64,000 bases of DNA from Narthecium ossifragum (lineage: Eukaryota > Streptophyta > Magnoliopsida > Dioscoreales > Nartheciaceae), in the NCBI GenBank assembly GCA_963920575.1, contig OY986968.1, positions 21,830,129-21,894,128 on the forward strand. Reading direction: 5' to 3'. Numbering within the stretch: position 1 is the stretch's first letter; each line of letters opens with the position of its first letter. Both the position numbers and the translations under genes were made by a program. Shown here piece by piece: positions 46,239-57,021 of this stretch. Under the pieces are notes generated by a model. It ran no database searches. It was given only the letters and a program-made list of their open reading frames with translations, and had not been told where the DNA came from.

Positions 46239-46800
46239 TAGGGGTGGCAATTCGGGTCCACGGGTCGAGTTCAGGTCGAGTCGAGCACCGATATCTCGAC
46301 CAAAAGGCCAAACTCGAACACGACCAATTTAATAAACGGGTCAGATTTATCAACCCGAACCCAACCCATTTATAAACTGGTCAACCCAACGCAACCTGCC
46401 TAACACGTTTATTAAACGGGTCTGGGTCTGAGTCAGGTTGACCCGTTTAACTAACAACAATCAAGCACCAAATTATCAACTAATCAATAAAATTAGTAAG
46501 CAATAAAATTACAACTTATTTTAATGACATCCAAACCATCCAACCTAAACAATAAAATTACAAATTATTTCAATTCTCCTTAATGAGACGAGATCACATC
46601 CAAATTAGCCCTAAAAGCCTAAATGATATTAAAATTAAACGGGTAAATGGGTTGACCCGCCCAACCCGATCTGACCGATTTATTCGTGGGTCGTAAACAG
46701 GTCGACTCGTTTATGACCCGAACCCGATAACACCAAACTCAAACCCATTTATTTCGGGTCGAGTCGGGTTCGCGGATCATGACCCGGATTGCCACCCCTA
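46239..46800. mobile_element. hAT-type MITE, TAGGGGTGGCAA termini
   Basis: A 562-base element starts TAGGGGTGGCAATTCGGGTC. Its reversed end is TAGGGGTGGCAATCCGGGTC, an inverted repeat of about 20 bases. It is flanked by a perfect 8-base duplication, CCAAATTG (46231-46238 and 46801-46808), the size made by hAT transposases. The interior repeats GGGTCGAGTCGGGTT-like motifs and AT-rich sequence; no transposase. Confidence 0.93.
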
Positions 46801-46895
46801 CCAAATTGGATTGATGTAAATTCACAAGAGTGAATTAAAACTTAACCTAGACTTACGCAAACTAAAACATATTTGACTCATCTTAGTCATACTGC

Positions 46896-47331
46896 TAGGG
46901 GTGAGCATTTGGTTCTCGGTTCGGTTCTCGGTCCAGAACCGAAGAATCGAAGAACCGAATTTTTTCGGTCCTGTTTTTAGGGAACCGAACCGAACCGAAC
47001 TTATGAAGGAACCGAACCGAACCGAATCGAAATTGTTCGGTTCCAAATCAATTGGAACCGAACCGAACCGAACTTTTGTTCATAATCGAACCAAACCGAA
47101 CTTTTGGAACCGAACAGAACTTTTTAGACCATAGGTTCATAGGCTAAGGCATGTATGAAAACTTCGGTTCTGACCCAAACCGAACCAAATTTTTTTTAAA
47201 AAAACCGAACCCGAACCGAAACCCGAACTTTTCATACATGCCAAAACTGAACCCAACCGAAAAACCGAACCGAATGGACCGAACTAATTCGGTTCGATTC
47301 TTCGGGTTCGGTTCGGTTCTGCTCACCCCTA
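46896..47331. mobile_element. hAT-type MITE, TAGGGGTGAGCA termini
   Basis: A 436-base element starts TAGGGGTGAGCATTTGG. Its reversed end is TAGGGGTGAGCAGAACC, and it is flanked by a perfect 8-base duplication, CATACTGC (46888-46895 and 47332-47339). The interior is dominated by GGTTC/GAACC pentamers (CCGAACCGAACC), whose frames read RTEPNRTE and are not proteins. Confidence 0.93.
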
Positions 47332-47388
47332 CATACTGCATTGATTTGATTTTCTTATTTGAGTATGTCTAAATGATCATAAATATTT

Positions 47389-48654
47389 CTGATAATTGTC
47401 ATTTAGTCTTTTCGAGAGATCTTATTTGCTTTGTAGTCCTCTTATGAAGTTGTTAAGTCATTTAGTCTCTTTTTTTACAGCTATATTTTTTTATTACTAA
47501 AATTCCCTCTTAAGATCCCAGTGACTGTTCGTATTCCTATCGGAAAGTTACTACAAAAAAAGCTGGAAAGTAACTATCAACAAAATGGAAAGTAATTATC
47601 AAAATTGAAAAATAACTACAAATATTTTACAAAATAGTTTGTAATATTTTAACTATAAAGTGAAAATTAACTTCAAATATTTAAAAAGTGATATTTCTCC
47701 ACAAAAATTGAAAAAAATGAAAAGTAACTACAAAATTGAAAAAAAAACTGGTAAGTAACTAAAAAAAAAAAATGAAAAGTGACTATAAAATTGAAAAGTT
47801 ACTAAAAAAAATAAAAAGTAACCACAAAAAGTAATTGTAAAAAAAAAACAAAATTGAAAAATCAGCTACACCGTCCCACGATCCATGGCTTCTCCCCGTC
47901 GATCGCCCTCCCGCGACGTCGAGAACCCCACTACGCCTTCTCTCCCTCCGCCTTCGTCGTTGGAAAAGTCGTTGTCCCCTTTGTCGAGCTCGAGAGAGGG
48001 ATCACCGACGGGCTTGGTAATGGCTGGGCTTGGTAACGATAGAAGGGGAGATCGGCGTCAGGATGGGATGGCGATGACGGAAGGGGAGATGGCGACGACG
48101 GAAGGGGAGATCGGCGTCGGACGCGAAGGGATGACGACGACGGAAGGGGAGATCGGCGTCGGACGCAACATGATGGGATGGCGACGACGGAAGGGGAGAT
48201 CGGCGCCGGACACGAGCTCGGATCGCGATCAGACTGCAGCGCGCTCAGATCACGACAGCGAGATCGGGTGGCGATCGGCGACGAATGGGATGGCGACGAC
48301 GGAAGGCGAGATCGGCTGCGGCGGATCGAAATCTGGATAGATGAAGGGATCGGGATCGGCGACGGATCGGGGAGGAGGTCGCGTGAGGAGGCTCCAGCTC
48401 CGTCGGATCTGGATCGACAACGGTGACGAATTGAGGTGGCGAGCTCGGATCGACGGTCGGTGAGACCTCCAGCTCCGTCGGATGGGGGCAACGGACGATG
48501 GGGGGTGGGGGTGTTGGGGGGATATATAAAAAATTATGTAGAAGGGCATTATGGTATGTTTTTTTTCTAAAATAGTACTAAAAGACTAAAGGAATTCTAC
48601 AGGGGACCAAATGACAAGTTGGTCTCTAGTAAGAGATCATTTGACAAATCCCCC
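47389..48654. mobile_element. MULE-like non-autonomous element 3
   Basis: Flanked by a perfect 9-base duplication, TAAATATTT (47380-47388 and 48655-48663). The ends are inverted and AT-rich: CTGATAATTGTCATTTAGTC at the left, and GGGGATTTGTCAAATGATC in reverse at the right, followed by related ACCAAATGACAAG motifs. Inside are a GAAAGTAACTAC minisatellite (47540-47850), shared with MULE-like element 2, and a GC-rich block (47880-48520). In that block a ~45-base unit with GACGACGGAAGGGGAGATCG is repeated about five times (48040-48320). Frames there follow the repeat. No transposase. Confidence 0.8.
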
Positions 48655-48859
48655 TAAATATTTAGGACCCCTATTTTATCTCTTTATCCAGGGCCCAGTG
48701 GGGGCGAGTGGGGGCAGTACCTCCCACTCATCCCTAAAAAAAAAGATTTTTTTTTTAAACACACATGGCAAAAAAAACCCACAACCTCATCTCCCTATCC
48801 TCCCGCCTAAAAACTCTTTGCGGTTAAACGAAGAGCGAGAGATGGGATGGGATGTGACT

Positions 48860-49400
48860 GACTAACCATCCCATCTATCTCAATGCCTCATCTCCCTCTC
48901 TCTTCTCTCATCTCCCATCTCCCTCTCTTCTCTCATCCGGTCATCCCCCTCTACCAACTCCATCGGCCACGCCTTCTCTAGTGGCTCTGTCGTCCGTTGG
49001 CCACGGCCCACCCACGACGCCTTCCAAGCATCATACCAACTACACCACCTCCTTCTCCTCGTTCCCTCTCCATTGCCGATGCCGCCCTTCCAGTCACCGG
49101 CAACAGCTAACAACCATCCACCCATCGTCGAGACTCGAGACCCTCCGCATCTCCGCCCCTTCCGGTTCCAACACCCGTCGACCGCTAGCCCCACACCGTC
49201 GACGACGACCCACTCCCCCTCCCCACGCCGTCGACCTCGGCCCATGCCGTCGGCCACGCCCAACCCGCCATCAACCACGCGATCCAGGATCATCATCCCG
49301 ACGGATGGCGTCCTATGGTTCATCTACCTCATCAACTATCATGAAGTAGTCGATCATCGTCCCATCGTCGGCCACACGATCCACCAAGGTTCCGATCGAC
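48860..49400. repeat. GC-rich module shared with MULE-like elements and Helitron
   Basis: Contains CTTCTCCTCGTTCCCTCT, TTCCAGTCACCGGCAAC and GTCGAGA..CGAGACCCTCCGC phrases. These also occur, on the opposite strand, in MULE-like element 1 (33550-33720) and its second copy (59700-59830). The CATGCCGTCGGCCACGCC phrase is shared with the Helitron (4460-4480). The long frames on both strands (for example 49073-49534) are Pro/Ser/Arg-rich with no domain. Confidence 0.55.
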
Positions 49401-49582
49401 ACCTTCCCTCTTCTCTTCTCTTCTCAGTTCTCCTCCTTAGCTTGACCCTCATTCCTTTTTTTTGTGAATTAGATTCTATGTTTTTTGTAGATAAAGATTT
49501 GGATGCTATGTTTCATGTTTGGTTAATGAATTAGGCAACTTTTTATAATTATTGTGAATTGGTTTTCAATAATTATAGGATC

Positions 49583-49781
49583 ATGGACAAGTATGTTATT
49601 AAGCGAAAGCACATAAGGGAGTCTTCTAGCACCCCTAACCTTGCACAGAGAACTCGTGTCGAACATTATCAAGACTGACTTGTGTAACAGAATGGATGAT
49701 GAGCGGATGAATGACAGCTTAGTACGCTTTCAGAATAGAAAGCCTTGTAGGATGCAATTATCACGATTAGTGACGACTTAG
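49583..49781 (+). pseudogene. hAT (ZMYM1/TTF-type) transposase ends, fused by deletion
   Basis: From the ATG at 49583 the plus strand reads MDKYVIKRK then HIRESSSTPNLAQRTRVEHY and stops. The next stretch, in another frame, reads IKTDLCNRMDDERMNDSLV and RFQNRKPCRMQL. The second part matches the C-terminal end of plant TTF/ZMYM1-type hAT transposases (RMxDxWMNDxLV...RFQNMKTRRGQL), and the first resembles their N-terminal start. About 700 residues between are deleted. Confidence 0.65.
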
Positions 49782-49962
49782 TTTGTTTATTTTTTTATCA
49801 TGTATTTTTGTTAGTTATTTTTATACCTTGGTATTTTGTGTTAGTGAATGAGCTGATCAAGGTACATTATGTATGTAGGCATTCATCCGTCTTTTGAGTG
49901 AGGCTTGAAAAAATTTTGAACCCTCACTTACTTAAATTTCTAAATCTGCCACTGCCAGGGCC

Positions 49963-50185
49963 TAATATACATTGGGCTGACACTTATAGCCGTCCACCGG
50001 TCGGTGACCGGAGCGGCGCTGTGGCCGCCGGTGGAGATGGAGTCAGTTCGAGTGAGTGAGATTACAGCCATTTGAGGAAATTTTAAAATTATTCAAGAAA
50101 TTGCTTCAAATATTTCATCCATTTCACTATTTCATAATGATATCGATGACTATAATCTTGGTTTCAAGTTTGGAAGCGGGAGAGA
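49963..50185. other. 3' flank of ECI copy 3
   Basis: The last part (ATCTTGGTTTCAAGTTTGGA, AGCGGGAGAGATTAAAGACG, GGATTTTAGAG) is conserved after copies 2 and 4 and at the right edge of the window. Confidence 0.6.
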
Positions 50186-50941
50186 TTAAAGACGGGATTT
50201 TAGAGGCTTCTCGTTCGCAAGCGTCGGCGTGGTCTCCTCCGCCGCGTCTGATCCAACAGCCGGAGCCAGCGCATCAAAAACCTCAGGAAGCGCCGCTCGC
50301 CGGAGGGAGGCGTAGACGCCGCCATCCCAACCCTTCCCCGCTAGCTTCTCCGCCATTTCCACCGCTGCCGCCACTGCCTCCGCCGCACCAGTCACCGCCC
50401 GATCGACGATCCCCATCTCCACGCCCTCCGCCGCCGCCACTCTCTCCGCCTGGAGCAGGACACGCCGGAGAGACCTCGGGTCGCGTATCTTGTTGCGCAC
50501 CAACTGCATGAAGTATTTACCGATCGGAAGGCCAACGTCGAGCTCGCTCAGGTAGAAGAACCCCCGGTCCCGGCGCATCACGACGTAGTCATGTGCGAGA
50601 ACGACCCCACAAGCGCCAGCGGCGGCGTGGCCAGTGACGGCGGCGACGGTGGGCATGGGGAGCGCGAGGATGTCGGCGATGGTGTCCTTGAGGGCGGCGC
50701 CCATGGCGGTGAGTTGATCAGACGGGGAGGAGCGGGCAAAGGCGAGGTCGAGGCCGTTGGAAAAGAACTTGCCCTCAGCGGCGGTGACAAGGGCGGCGCG
50801 GCCTCCGGAGGCGGCGGAGTCGGAGCGGATCTGCGCGAGGGCAGAGCGGATGGAGTTGAGGAGGGTGGGGCTGAGAAGGTGCTCGTCGGCACCGTTTAAG
50901 GTGAGGAGAAACACCCTACCTCGCGTCTCTAAGGTGCACAT
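50186..50941 (-). CDS. peroxisomal delta3,delta2-enoyl-CoA isomerase, copy 3
   Basis: Encodes 251 residues, intronless. It has the start MCTLETRGRVFLLTLNG, loop KFFSNGLDL (58-66), second loop GHAAAGACG (104-112), Glu133 in FYLSELDVGLPI and C-terminal SRL for peroxisomal import. Length and all key residues are as in the family, so it is expected to isomerise 3-enoyl-CoA during breakdown of unsaturated fatty acids. The 5' side has a (CT)n run (50969-51000) within 60 bases of the ATG, a common plant 5' UTR/core-promoter feature, and no clear TATA box. It resembles copy 4 more than copies 1 and 2 (shared IRSDxAASGG, FYLSELD and ALPE), suggesting two rounds of duplication. Confidence 0.93.
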   Translation of the reverse strand: MCTLETRGRVFLLTLNGADEHLLSPTLLNSIRSALAQIRSDSAASGGRAALVTAAEGKFFSNGLDLAFARSSPSDQLTAMGAALKDTIADILALPMPTVAAVTGHAAAGACGVVLAHDYVVMRRDRGFFYLSELDVGLPIGKYFMQLVRNKIRDPRSLRRVLLQAERVAAAEGVEMGIVDRAVTGAAEAVAAAVEMAEKLAGKGWDGGVYASLRRAALPEVFDALAPAVGSDAAEETTPTLANEKPLKSRL

Positions 50942-50959
50942 CCTGGCTCTCCCTCTAAT

Positions 50960-50968
<9 letters not shown>

Positions 50969-51000
<32 letters not shown>
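50969..51000. repeat. (CT)n run upstream of ECI copy 3
   Basis: Dinucleotide CT run just upstream of the start codon of copy 3, read as (GA)n on its coding strand. It may lie in the 5' UTR or core promoter. Confidence 0.85.
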
Positions 51001-51004
<4 letters not shown>

Positions 51005-51129
51005 CCCTTCTCTGTATGCTATTGTCTTCTTTATTGGTGTTTCGTTGCGTAAGAAGGGATGGAGTTTTTTTAAAAAAAAAGACGCTTCTATCTTAAGCCT
51101 TCAAAAACTATAAACTATTCATAAGATAT

Positions 51130-52826
51130 GAATTATGCATAATTAAATTACCTTTGTTAGCCTGAGAGTAGTTATATTTGATATCATATTGTTTGATTTC
51201 ATGTTTAAGTAGGCTTTGAGAAGAAAAACAAGAAATCCGGTAAAAAATCATTAAATTCTGCAAAAAGACTGCTTCGTTGACCGGTTGAAAATTAATCACC
51301 AAAAATTCTAAAATTCTATGAGATGAAAGAAAACTTCAAGAGCTACAACTTTCATGTTGAAAACTTTATGAGATTTTCTATAGATTGGCGCTACTTTTGA
51401 ATCAAAATCGGATCTACGGAAGCTGAAATTTGAAAGGCTGAAATTAATTAATGACATGGCAGTTAGATGACCTAGCCAAGCTGACTAGACCGATGGATCG
51501 GTTTTGAGTCCGATCGATCGCTCCGCTGACGTCACCAGTATGAAAATTATGGCACGTTTGGTTCGCACAAAGAATGGGGGACGGATTGGGAATAAAAGCT
51601 GGAATGGAGTTGAGATGGAAATGAAGAGTGGAATGAGAATAATGCAGCATGTTTGGTTCACACAAGGAATGGGATTAGAAATCATGCTTAAAAGTGTTTG
51701 GTATACAAAAATAAGTGTGGGAAAGGAATGGAAATAGGATACAAATAACCAAATTATTTTATAACCGTCATTCCGTTAGGAATGGAATGAGGGAGTCCGG
51801 GCTATTAGATAGAATAGCCTCATTCCCAACTTGTCAGTTATGAAGTATTCCATTCTTAACTTTAATGTCAAACCAAACAACATAGTGGGCTTTGACCGGG
51901 GATTTAGCTATTCCATTCCCGGCGGTTATGTCCAACCAAACGTGCCGTTAGAGTTTAACTTCAGTTATGACTCCTAAATCCGAGGTTAAAGGTTGCAGCT
52001 ATAAATAGGGCTATTTCAGGCCGAGTTTCCTATCTTTTTTACTATCTTTAGAGAAGGAAAGAGGAGAAGGCAAGGGCGCGAATGGTAACGACTTTCTTCC
52101 CCAATCCGATGGCTATCATTCAAAATATGAGTGGCTAACTCCTTGTATTTAGGAATCTAATAAAATCCTAGTGTAATTTTGGTTTTTCTTTATTTTGATT
52201 TTTATGAACTTCTCGATGCATGATCTCATAAATACAGTTTTATTGATTGGAGATTTGAAGAAGCATAGCTCCCTTGAAATACTTTTAGTCATGCAAGTTT
52301 TCTGTGATTGTTTGTACAGATTTATGAGATGGTTTTCATGAAGTTTTTTGTTTGCATTTGAGATAGGCTATGCTAAGCGAAGATAGTTTATGCTAAAGTC
52401 ATTAGGAGTAGTATAATTTAAGATAATCGTAGGACCAAAGACAATTTATGCCAAGTAAAAATAGGTTATGCTATTAGGAACATTAACTTTCTTTTAGGGA
52501 TTCATGTGAACTTCTAGTCATATGATCCATAATGTTGACAGAATGGAACAAGATGAGCTAGAGAAGACTAATAACAAAACTAGGACGGATTGAGTGATTC
52601 CTAAGTAACTACTTCATTGATTTAAATAAATTAACATTTGATTTCTTTTCTTTATTAGTTTAGATAACTTTATTTTATCTTTAATTCTTTTGCTTAGTTT
52701 TAGGGTTTTGAGAATTGATATCATCTCTTTCATACAGAGTGTAGTGATTAAATAAGGATTATAAATTTAATATTTGATTGAGTTTGTAACTTTTTAATGA
52801 CACATTCTTAACACATCAATTATAAT
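51130..52826 (+). mobile_element. LTR-like repeat, copy B (holds a different MITE)
   Basis: Homologue of 27400-29612. TATAAATAG at 52001, the small frame ending TTFFPNPMAIIQNMSG, and the tract ending GACACATTCTTAACACA are all conserved. It carries CCGATCGATCG (51511) like the other LTRs. Borders and duplications are not established, so 'LTR' is an inference from promoter, size and dispersed copies. Confidence 0.55.
51550..51947. mobile_element. PIF/Harbinger-type MITE with TTA duplication
   Basis: A 398-base element starts TGGCACGTTTGGTTCGC and ends, in reverse, CGGCACGTTTGGTTGGA. It is flanked by TTA at 51547-51549 and 51948-51950. The homologue at 27850-27870 reads GAAAATCTTAGTTTAAG without it, the empty site. 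The interior is rich in GGAATGG/CCATTCC. Confidence 0.9.
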
Positions 52827-55800
52827 TCTTATGTTAGTCAAGTGGAAGCATCAGCTCTCCATTATGGACTCTATTAGAAGCCGGCAAAAAACTATAAACT
52901 TTAGTTCTTTTGCGAGTCAACTGGGAGCATCAGCTCTCCATTATGATTTCTTATTAGCCGGCAAAAAACTAATAAACTTTAGTCCGCTAGGATTGGTTAT
53001 GACAGCACCTCCCATGAGATATGAGATAAGCTCTTGTCAGCCGCCCCCGAATCCTCAATTATGGACTGACTATACATCTTATGTATATCATAGCTCCTAG
53101 CTTGTTGGCTGGCAAAAAGGTTTATACCGTTTTGCCAGCTGCAAGGTGTTCCCGTTTCCAAATCTTCAGTTAGGACAAAATCAATAAAATAGGATAGCAG
53201 TGACCGGTTTGTCTCCCTCACACCATCACTCTCTGTCATATCAACAGCTAAAATTTGTTTGAATCTTATTGTTGCTCAATGTACTCGAGATAGATACGTG
53301 ATCGTCAGACACGTGAGGTGTGTTAACTGTAGCGCAGGACTATCAAAAGGGTGTGTGGATTCTGCCGTGTCTCGATTAAGAGGACTTTTCGGAAAAACTT
53401 AAGTCTAAATGCTGATGGATTTTTATGGATTTAGAGTGATTAAATTACTCTTAAATGAATTATGCTATTTCTGCATAGACTTAGGCTACTCCTAGACTTG
53501 ATACTATGCCTAAATGTAACTAGAACTACTCCTAGGGATGCTGATGCTAATCTAGAGCGACCATACTACTCCTAGAGTTACCATGCTACTCTTAGTTAGA
53601 AGAAAAAGCAAGAAAATAAAGCAAGTAAAAACTAACTACTTCTATTGAAATAGCAATTGGTTTGATTATAGCTCCAATAAAAGTTCCTACGAATACAAGC
53701 TGGAACATGATTACAGTAGCTAAAGTAGTAGTAAGGAAAAGTCTGGTTTCAATCGGAGGGGGATGGTTCTTCCTCTGCCTTCAAAGCTTTTATATTCATC
53801 GCCGCCTCCACGTGGCTAGTCGTTGTCCGTCTCCTACGACTAACAACTCACGACCTTTCGTAATCTTCATTGTAGGTCGGATGTCGTTGACATCTTGATG
53901 CGTGGCCAGTCCAGGATAACTGTTTAGCCGATCTTTGGTTCCACTTCATATGCTTCCGCTTTTGAGGAGTGGTTAGGTAGATCGTGGGGATGTGACCCAT
54001 GTGTCACCATGATAGTATTTTGCCTTCGAGGTTGCACAACTTCAGTATTTAGGGCTTCATATAGTGACTCGATCTCGAGGTTACTTGTTGACTTGGCCTC
54101 GAGTGCCTCAACCTCGAGATTGCTGAGCGTTTGAACCTCGAGATTGTTTGGTCTCGGTATTGGTTTCATGTTGGTGATCCGACCTCGAGGTCATCTGACT
54201 TTGAGATCAATACCCACGTGGGGTGTCTTGCCATCGGGGTTGCTTAGCCCGGATTTGGGAAATTTCGAGTATCGTACTGTTGGATTGCATCGTAATAAAT
54301 GCGTAGACGGCTGATGATGATGTTTGAACATGGACGCCGAGTAGCATTTAATGTGCGTCAGTCTCATTGGCCAACACTTCTTTTCTCGCGTTGTCTTGTA
54401 CGCGATGATTCTACTAACATCATTGTTGGTTCGTCCACCTGTTGTGTTTGTATGATAATACATGCATTATATTTATAACCCGTTAGATGGAAGCCACGCA
54501 TTCGAATCAACGGTAATTGATCGCTTGAGATGACGGGTATACGCCAGCCGTCTTTTGAGTATTTTCCTCGGTAACACTCATCCAACGATTCAGATCATTA
54601 ATATCTAAATCCTAGTTGACATTTTATTAATGATTTGAATCGTTTGATGAGATTCAAACGACCATAAGCCTTGGTATGATGTTTTGATATAAGTGATGTA
54701 TGAGAAAAACGAAATCGTGTCATCAAATGTGCTGACGTACATATTTCTCAAGTTATCGCAATTAGTATCCATGATTGAGAGAGAACGGTGGTGATTATAT
54801 CAGTGATAGGCCTGTCAAAATAAAAAAGAGTGGCTCTGACCAGTGACCATGCATGCGCAATAGACTCGATAAATTGTGTTGATTGCATATGTTTGTTTTG
54901 CCCGAGACCGAGACTGAGGAGGATTTTGAACCAAGCTTAAATAACAGATGACTGGAAACATATTGCGTGTTCTGTATAATAAAAGGTGAGGCATATGTTA
55001 TGAATTCAAGTATAGACATAAATTTGTGCGTGCGAGAATCCGGATGATTGCATCCGGTCAAGATGTTTAAGACACTGTGATGCAGAATCTGAAAGTACAT
55101 TTGTATTGCGCATTACAGCTTAGGCATTAATCAAATAGTAGGACCATCTTGCGTTATAGTATTGAGAGATTCCCGTTCCTCTAGTTGGTCCAATTTTACA
55201 AGGCATCCAGAGTTTAGATGGACAACTGGTGTGCATCATATCATGTTCACAATTGCACCCTAAATGACGACACTCACTTTTTTTTACACCATGGATTCTC
55301 TAGCTAGCATAATAAATTTGCCTTATTGCTGCTATAAATTTACGGAAACTCAAAGATATGATTGATCACGAATCATACAACTACATCACACTACATGCAC
55401 CCAAATGGAAGGTTATGCTTCAACATACTTCTGCAGACAAATCTCCAAAATCCTGGGTAGTTATTGTCCCTGACTGTTTATTTTCATAGAGCTAACAATA
55501 CTCTCTAGTTTTGTTTCTCACACATATGAATTATGACATATAAAACATAATGTCCCTCATTTTAATCAATGGAGAAATCGAGTTCGCGCCGGGCTTTCAT
55601 CTACAATCGACAACGGAAAATCATGTCCACCCCCAGCCCGAGCCGAGGTTCCAAGCCTATAATTGTGATTAAGCCTTGGAGTCTGGACTGATGGACGCCG
55701 ATCCTAAAGACTGGCCCAAAACCAAACTTTCGGGCTTGATGAGAAAAGCCTGGTCCATGGACAAATTTGTGCCATCAAGCCCTAAGTACAATGAATTGGA

Positions 55801-56207
55801 CGGGTCGGATTTTCGGCCTCTTAACCCATGATCAAGTACTTACCTAGTAAACTCAATTCAATACAGAGAAACTCGAGTTCGAGCTCAATTAGAGCCTCAA
55901 AATCGAGCTCAACCTCGGCTCGAAATTAAATAACACAGGCTTAAGTTCGGTTCCTACCTTAGTTGAACCTTAATATTAAAAGTACATAATTGGTAAATTA
56001 TAATAATATAAAATATTACTCCTGCTCGGCTCATGGGCTTTCGATCCAAGCCCAAGACCGATGGAGTTCGAACTTGATAACAATTCGAGCCCTATTTATG
56101 GATTCAAGGTTGGCTCGAAGCTCAAGCTTAACCCAATTCGAGCTGAGCACCGGAGCTATTCGATTATTGTTGGAATACGATACAAGTCTAATTTAGAACG
56201 AGAGAGA
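52827..56207. other. intergenic, repeats only
   Basis: A ~75-base phrase (GGAAGCATCAGCTCTCCATT... to AAACTTTAGT) occurs at 52842 and 52926. A CTACTCCTAG motif recurs at 53480-53600. A cluster of CCTCGAG palindromes lies at 54080-54200, with a minus-strand TATTTATAA near 54470, possibly another LTR. 55560-56160 is rich in GAGCTCGA-type motifs, possibly a hAT-type MITE whose ends I could not fix. No credible gene. Confidence 0.45.
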
Positions 56208-56951
56208 TTAGAGACGGGATTTTAGAGTCTTATCGGAATCAAGTGTCGACGTGGCCGCCGCCGCCTCCTCCAGCGCATCGTCAGCCTCAGGAAGCGCCCC
56301 TCGTCGGATGGAGGCGTAGACGCCGCCATCCCAGCCCTTACCCGCGAGCTCCTCCGCCATCTCCACCGCCGCCGCCACGGTCTCCGCCGCGCCGTCCACC
56401 GCCCGATCGACGAACCCCATCTCCACCCCCTCCGCCGCCGCCACCTTCTCCGCCTGGAGCAGCACCCGTCGCAGCGATCTCGGGTCGCCTATCTTGCGTC
56501 GCAGCACCGCTATGAAGTACTTGGGCAGCGGAAGGCCCAAATCGAGCTCGCTCAGGTAGAAGAACCCCCGATCCCGACGCATCACGACGTAGTCATGGGC
56601 AAGCACGATGCCACAAGCGCCAGCGGCGGCGTGTCCGGTGACGGCAGCGATGGTGGGCATCGGGAGGGCAAGGATGTCGGCGATGGTGCTCTCGAGGCCG
56701 GCTCCGAGTGCAGGGAGGCGATCAGTGGGGAAGGCACGGGCCCAAGCGAGATCAAGGCCGTTAGAAAAGAACTTGCCCTCAGCCGCCGTGACGAGGGCGG
56801 CGCCGCCGCCTCCGGAGGCGGCGTAGTCGGAGCGGATCTGGGCGAGGGCGGAGCGGATGGAGTTGAAGAGGGCGGGGTTGAGGCGGTGCTCGCCGGCACC
56901 GGTTAAGGTGAGGAGGTACACCCTACTACGCTTCTCTAAGGTGCACATCAT
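56208..56951 (-). CDS. peroxisomal delta3,delta2-enoyl-CoA isomerase, copy 4
   Basis: The open frame has two initial Met codons. The second, at 56948, gives MCTLEKRSRVYLLTLTG, identical in form to the other copies, and is the likelier start (246 residues). Loops KFFSNGLDL (60-68, counting from the first Met) and GHAAAGACG are intact. Glu135 in FYLSELDLGLPL is the expected catalytic residue, and the tail ends KSRL for peroxisomal import. Its C-terminal segment before the tail is acidic and Ala-rich (ALPEADDALEE). The role is as for the other copies: isomerising 3-enoyl-CoA in peroxisomal beta-oxidation. A MULE-like element begins only about 70 bases upstream, so its promoter may be displaced or supplied by that element. 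Confidence 0.92.
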   Translation of the reverse strand: MMCTLEKRSRVYLLTLTGAGEHRLNPALFNSIRSALAQIRSDYAASGGGGAALVTAAEGKFFSNGLDLAWARAFPTDRLPALGAGLESTIADILALPMPTIAAVTGHAAAGACGIVLAHDYVVMRRDRGFFYLSELDLGLPLPKYFIAVLRRKIGDPRSLRRVLLQAEKVAAAEGVEMGFVDRAVDGAAETVAAAVEMAEELAGKGWDGGVYASIRRGALPEADDALEEAAAATSTLDSDKTLKSRL

Positions 56952-57021
56952 CTCTGTTGGCGCTCTCCCTACGAAGAATTGGATCTCTTACCACCGGATA
57001 ATAAGGACTTTTTATTTAATT

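Larger units (their letters stand above)
48696..49954 (+). mobile_element. hAT-like deletion derivative
   Basis: Flanked by a perfect 8-base duplication, CCAGGGCC (48688-48695 and 49955-49962). The termini are CAGTGGGGGCGAG and, in reverse, CAGTGGCAGATTTAG; CAGTGG ends are known from plant hAT elements. It keeps a GC-rich 5' region (48860-49400), an AT-rich intron-like part and a short transposase remnant (49583-49781). The large middle of the transposase is missing, so it needs an autonomous relative to move. Confidence 0.85.

Noticed and set aside
46822..47372. Frames rich in EPNRTE and RFGF repeats
   Set aside because: Translations of GGTTC pentamers in a MITE.
49073..49534. 153-residue plus frame with a hydrophobic end
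   Set aside because: Pro/Arg-rich low-complexity sequence in the hAT derivative; the hydrophobic part comes from an AT-rich intron-like tract.
27400..52826. Repeats A and B as a tandem duplication of the ECI gene with its upstream DNA
   Set aside because: The DNA between each ECI start and its repeat is unrelated and of different length, and the repeats resemble LTRs, so independent insertion fits better.
53650..53790. Possible organelle-derived coding stretch
   Set aside because: About 40 open codons, but no match to an organelle protein I know.
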